Origin: Pseudobutyrivibrio ruminis HUN009 | GTDB lineage: Bacteria; Bacillota; Clostridia; Lachnospirales; Lachnospiraceae | Assembly (NCBI RefSeq): GCF_000703005.1 | Contig: NZ_JNLH01000001.1 | Coordinates: forward strand, 1,915,001 to 1,979,000 | Direction of reading: 5' to 3' | Length of the DNA stretch: 64,000 bases | Shown here: one piece after another, positions 61,947 through 64,000 of the stretch | How positions within the stretch are numbered: the first letter of the stretch is position 1 | Layout of the letters: each line of letters starts with the position of its first letter | Made by a program: the position numbers and the translations under genes | Notes under the pieces: model-generated | The model's input: the letters and a program-made list of their open reading frames with translations, nothing else | Told to the model about the DNA's origin: nothing | The model's database searches: none

Positions 61947-62651
61947 ATGAAGAGAGTATTACTTAAGCTTAGTGGAGAAGCACTTTCAGGTGATAAGGGG
62001 TTTGGTTTTGACGAAGCTACATGTATGATGGTAGCAAAGCAAGTTAAGAAGCTTGTAGATGATGGCGTTCAGGTTGGTGTCGTTATCGGCGGCGGCAATT
62101 TCTGGAGAGGTCGTTCATCAGAAAATATTGATCGTACAAAAGCAGACCAGATTGGAATGCTTGCTACAGTTATGAACTGTATCTATGTATCTGAAATTTT
62201 CAGAGCAGCAGGCATGCGCACATCAGTGCTTACACCTTTTGAGTGTGGCAATTGCTCAAAGCTTTATTCTAAGGATAGAGCAAACAAGTATTTCGAGAGA
62301 GGAATGGTTGTATTCTTTGCCGGTGGTACAGGTCATCCATATTTTTCAACAGATACAGCTACAGTACTTCGTGCAGTAGAAATCGAAGCAGATGTTATCC
62401 TTCTTGCTAAGTCAATTGATGGTGTATATGACAGTGACCCAGCTAAGAATCCTGATGCAAAGCGCTATGATAAGATTAGCATTCAGGAAGTTATCGACAA
62501 AAAGCTTCAGGTTGTTGATATGACTGCTTCAGTTATCGCAATGGAGCAGCAGATGCCAATGTATGTATTCTCTCTTAATGAAGAGGATTCTATAGTAAAA
62601 GCAATTTCAGGCAAATTTAATGGCACAGTTGTGTGTGTTAAGGAGGATTAA
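61947..62651 (+). CDS. pyrH: UMP kinase
   Basis: PyrH phosphorylates UMP to UDP. The 234-residue amino-acid-kinase-fold protein opens with KRVLLKLSGEALSGDKGFGFD. It has the VGVVIGGGNFWRGRSSENIDRTKADQIGMLATVMN block near 48-80 and FFAGGTGHPYFSTDTATVLRAVEI near 128-151. Length is standard. It shares one base with frr (TAATG), so UMP kinase and ribosome recycling factor are coupled, as in many bacteria. Confidence 0.96.
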   Translation: MKRVLLKLSGEALSGDKGFGFDEATCMMVAKQVKKLVDDGVQVGVVIGGGNFWRGRSSENIDRTKADQIGMLATVMNCIYVSEIFRAAGMRTSVLTPFECGNCSKLYSKDRANKYFERGMVVFFAGGTGHPYFSTDTATVLRAVEIEADVILLAKSIDGVYDSDPAKNPDAKRYDKISIQEVIDKKLQVVDMTASVIAMEQQMPMYVFSLNEEDSIVKAISGKFNGTVVCVKED

Positions 62652-63205
62652 TGGATAATATACTTTCAACTTACGAGGAGAAAATGACAAAGAGCTTCAA
62701 CAATCTCGAAAGCGAGTTTACTACTATTCGAGCAGGTAGAGCTAATCCACATATTCTTGACAAGATTACTGTTGATTATTATGGAGCTCCAACTCCACTT
62801 CAGCAGGTTGCAAATATCTCTGTTCCAGAGCCTAGACTTATTCAGATTCAGCCTTGGGAGCCATCATTGGTTAAGGAGATTGAAAAGGCGATTAATATGT
62901 CTGATATTGGTATCAATCCTACAAACGATGGTAAGCTTATTCGTTTAGTTTTCCCAGAGCTTACAGAAGAACGTCGTAAGGAAATTGCCAAGGACGTTAA
63001 AAAGCATGGTGAAGATGCAAAGGTTGCTATTCGTAACATTCGTAGAGATGCTATTGACCAGTTAAAGAAGCATTCAAAGGATGAAGGCGTTTCTGAGGAT
63101 GAGATAAAGGACCTTGAGGATAAGTGCCAAAAGATGACTGACAAGTTCATCGCTGAGGTAGATAAAGCTGTTGAGGCTAAGACAAAAGAGATTATGACAG
63201 TTTAA
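62651..63205 (+). CDS. frr: Ribosome recycling factor
   Basis: RRF splits post-termination ribosomes with EF-G. The 184-residue protein has the expected FTTIRAGRANPHILDKITVDYYGAPTPLQQVANISVPEPR near 24-62 and the LTEERRKEIAKDVKKHGEDAKVAIRNIRRDA helix near 128-158. Nothing is missing or added. A terminator-like hairpin follows before uppS. Confidence 0.97.
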   Translation: MDNILSTYEEKMTKSFNNLESEFTTIRAGRANPHILDKITVDYYGAPTPLQQVANISVPEPRLIQIQPWEPSLVKEIEKAINMSDIGINPTNDGKLIRLVFPELTEERRKEIAKDVKKHGEDAKVAIRNIRRDAIDQLKKHSKDEGVSEDEIKDLEDKCQKMTDKFIAEVDKAVEAKTKEIMTV

Positions 63206-63219
63206 ACTAGTCTATTTAT

Positions 63220-63244
63220 GGGGCACAGTTATTGTGCCCTTTTT
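63220..63244 (+). terminator. Intrinsic terminator between frr and uppS
   Basis: GGGCACA (63221-63227) pairs with TGTGCCC (63233-63239) around a five-base loop and is followed by TTTTT. It lies close to uppS, so some read-through is likely. Confidence 0.82.
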
Positions 63245-63269
63245 CATTATATTTTATTTTGGAGGTGCT

Positions 63270-63968
63270 ATGAACGTACCAGAGCATATAGCTATAATAC
63301 TAGATGGAAATGGCAGATGGGCCAAATCAAAAGGAATGCCTCGTACATACGGACATACTGTAGGGGCTAAAAATGTCGAAACCATTTGTAGAGCAGCACA
63401 TGATTTAGGAGTAAAATACGTTACCATGTATGCTTTCTCTACTGAAAACTGGTCTAGACCTGACGATGAAGTTAAAGCTCTTATGAAGCTTTTAGGGGAA
63501 TATATAAAGACATGTATGAAGACAGCCAAAAAGGATAACCTTCGTGTTAGATTTATTGGCGATTTAACAAAGCTTGATGACAAACTTAGAACAGCTATTG
63601 CTGAGCTTACAGAGTACTCATCACAGTTTACAGGTCTTACACTTACTATTGCTATAAATTATGGTAGTAGAGATGAAATGACTAGAGCAATTCGAAAGGT
63701 TGCAGAGGATGTCAAAGCTGGAAATATCAAATCAGAAGATATTACAGAGGATGTTTTTTCAGGCTACTTAGACACTAAGGATATCCCTGATCCAGATTTT
63801 ATGATTAGAACATCTGGTGAGCAGCGACTTTCAAACTATCTGTTATGGCAATTAGCATATTCAGAATTTTACTTTACACCAGTTCCTTGGCCAGAGTTTA
63901 CACCAGAGGAATTAAAGAAGGCTGTAGAGGAATACGATAAGAGAAACCGAAGATTCGGTGGTATATAG
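63270..63968 (+). CDS. uppS: Undecaprenyl diphosphate synthase
   Basis: UppS makes the C55 lipid carrier for cell-wall synthesis. The frame is open from 63234, but TTGGAGG lies just before the ATG at 63270, giving 232 residues. The catalytic motif IAIILDGNGRWAKSKG lies at residues 7-22 (D12). FSTENWSRP is near 62, and the closing DFMIRTSGEQRLSNYLLWQLAYSEFYF block near 177-203 holds the family signature. Nothing is missing. Confidence 0.96.
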   Translation: MNVPEHIAIILDGNGRWAKSKGMPRTYGHTVGAKNVETICRAAHDLGVKYVTMYAFSTENWSRPDDEVKALMKLLGEYIKTCMKTAKKDNLRVRFIGDLTKLDDKLRTAIAELTEYSSQFTGLTLTIAINYGSRDEMTRAIRKVAEDVKAGNIKSEDITEDVFSGYLDTKDIPDPDFMIRTSGEQRLSNYLLWQLAYSEFYFTPVPWPEFTPEELKKAVEEYDKRNRRFGGI

Positions 63969-63980
63969 GAAGGATTATAT

Positions 63981-64000
63981 ATGTTTATTACTAGATTAAT
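63981..64000 (+). CDS. cdsA: Start of the next gene, probably cdsA (phosphatidate cytidylyltransferase)
   Basis: An ATG at 63981 behind GGAAGGA opens MFITRL and runs off the right edge. Only six codons are visible, so the name rests on the frr-uppS-cdsA order common in Firmicutes. The opening is compatible with CdsA proteins, which begin with a short basic stretch. Confidence 0.45.

Overview
The window is a gene-dense stretch of chromosome from a low-GC Gram-positive bacterium. The best guess is a motile member of the Lachnospiraceae (Butyrivibrio/Pseudobutyrivibrio/Roseburia type). Reasons: hrcA-grpE-dnaK-dnaJ order, a type-2 GalT, CodY, a FliY-type switch protein, DUF1848 and DUF5662 proteins, strong AGGAGG ribosome binding sites and several TTG starts. 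This assignment comes from protein and gene-order recognition, not from a search. No rRNA or tRNA gene, insertion sequence, prophage or CRISPR array is visible, and no stretch longer than about 300 bases lacks a gene.

Layout. Bases 1-6065 hold the end of hrcA, then grpE, dnaK and dnaJ, followed by a DUF1848 protein and a TSUP-type permease, closed by a strong two-way terminator. Bases 6105-8611 (minus strand) hold a cheW-mcp pair. Bases 8907-18830 are mixed housekeeping and accessory genes: galT, a membrane diguanylate cyclase (minus strand, apparently leaderless), gltX, a UvrD-like helicase, a DUF1292 protein (minus strand), a GH13-like protein that has lost its catalytic residues, a DUF5662 protein and trpS. 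Bases 18916-24660 hold comM/yifB, dprA, topA and codY.

Bases 24949-58282 are one very long flagellar and chemotaxis cluster: flgBC-fliEFGHIJ-motE-like-fliK-flgD-TIGR02530-flgE, then motAB-fliLMY-cheY-fliOPQR-flhBAFG-pilZ-cheBAWCD-(small membrane protein)-sigD and three little-known genes. It encodes the rod base, MS ring, switch, export gate, ATPase, hook, stator, most of the chemotaxis pathway and the late-gene sigma factor. cheR, flagellin, flgKLM and fliDS are not here. Bases 58441-64000 hold rpsB-tsf, a NodB-type deacetylase, a bactofilin, pyrH, frr, uppS and the start of a gene that is probably cdsA.

The order dprA-topA-codY-flgB...cheD-sigD-rpsB-tsf-pyrH-frr-uppS-(cdsA) follows the Bacillus subtilis chromosome closely. 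Here trmFO, xerC/codV and hslVU are missing between topA and codY, flbD is missing after flgE, and two envelope genes are inserted between tsf and pyrH.

The items most worth a second look are the GH13 pseudoenzyme, a packed leader RNA in front of flgE that buries its ribosome binding site, a structured rpsB leader with a nine-codon basic upstream ORF, a 22-bp near-palindrome beside the diguanylate cyclase promoter, inverted repeats around the flgB and motA promoters, and a long hairpin between dnaK and dnaJ.
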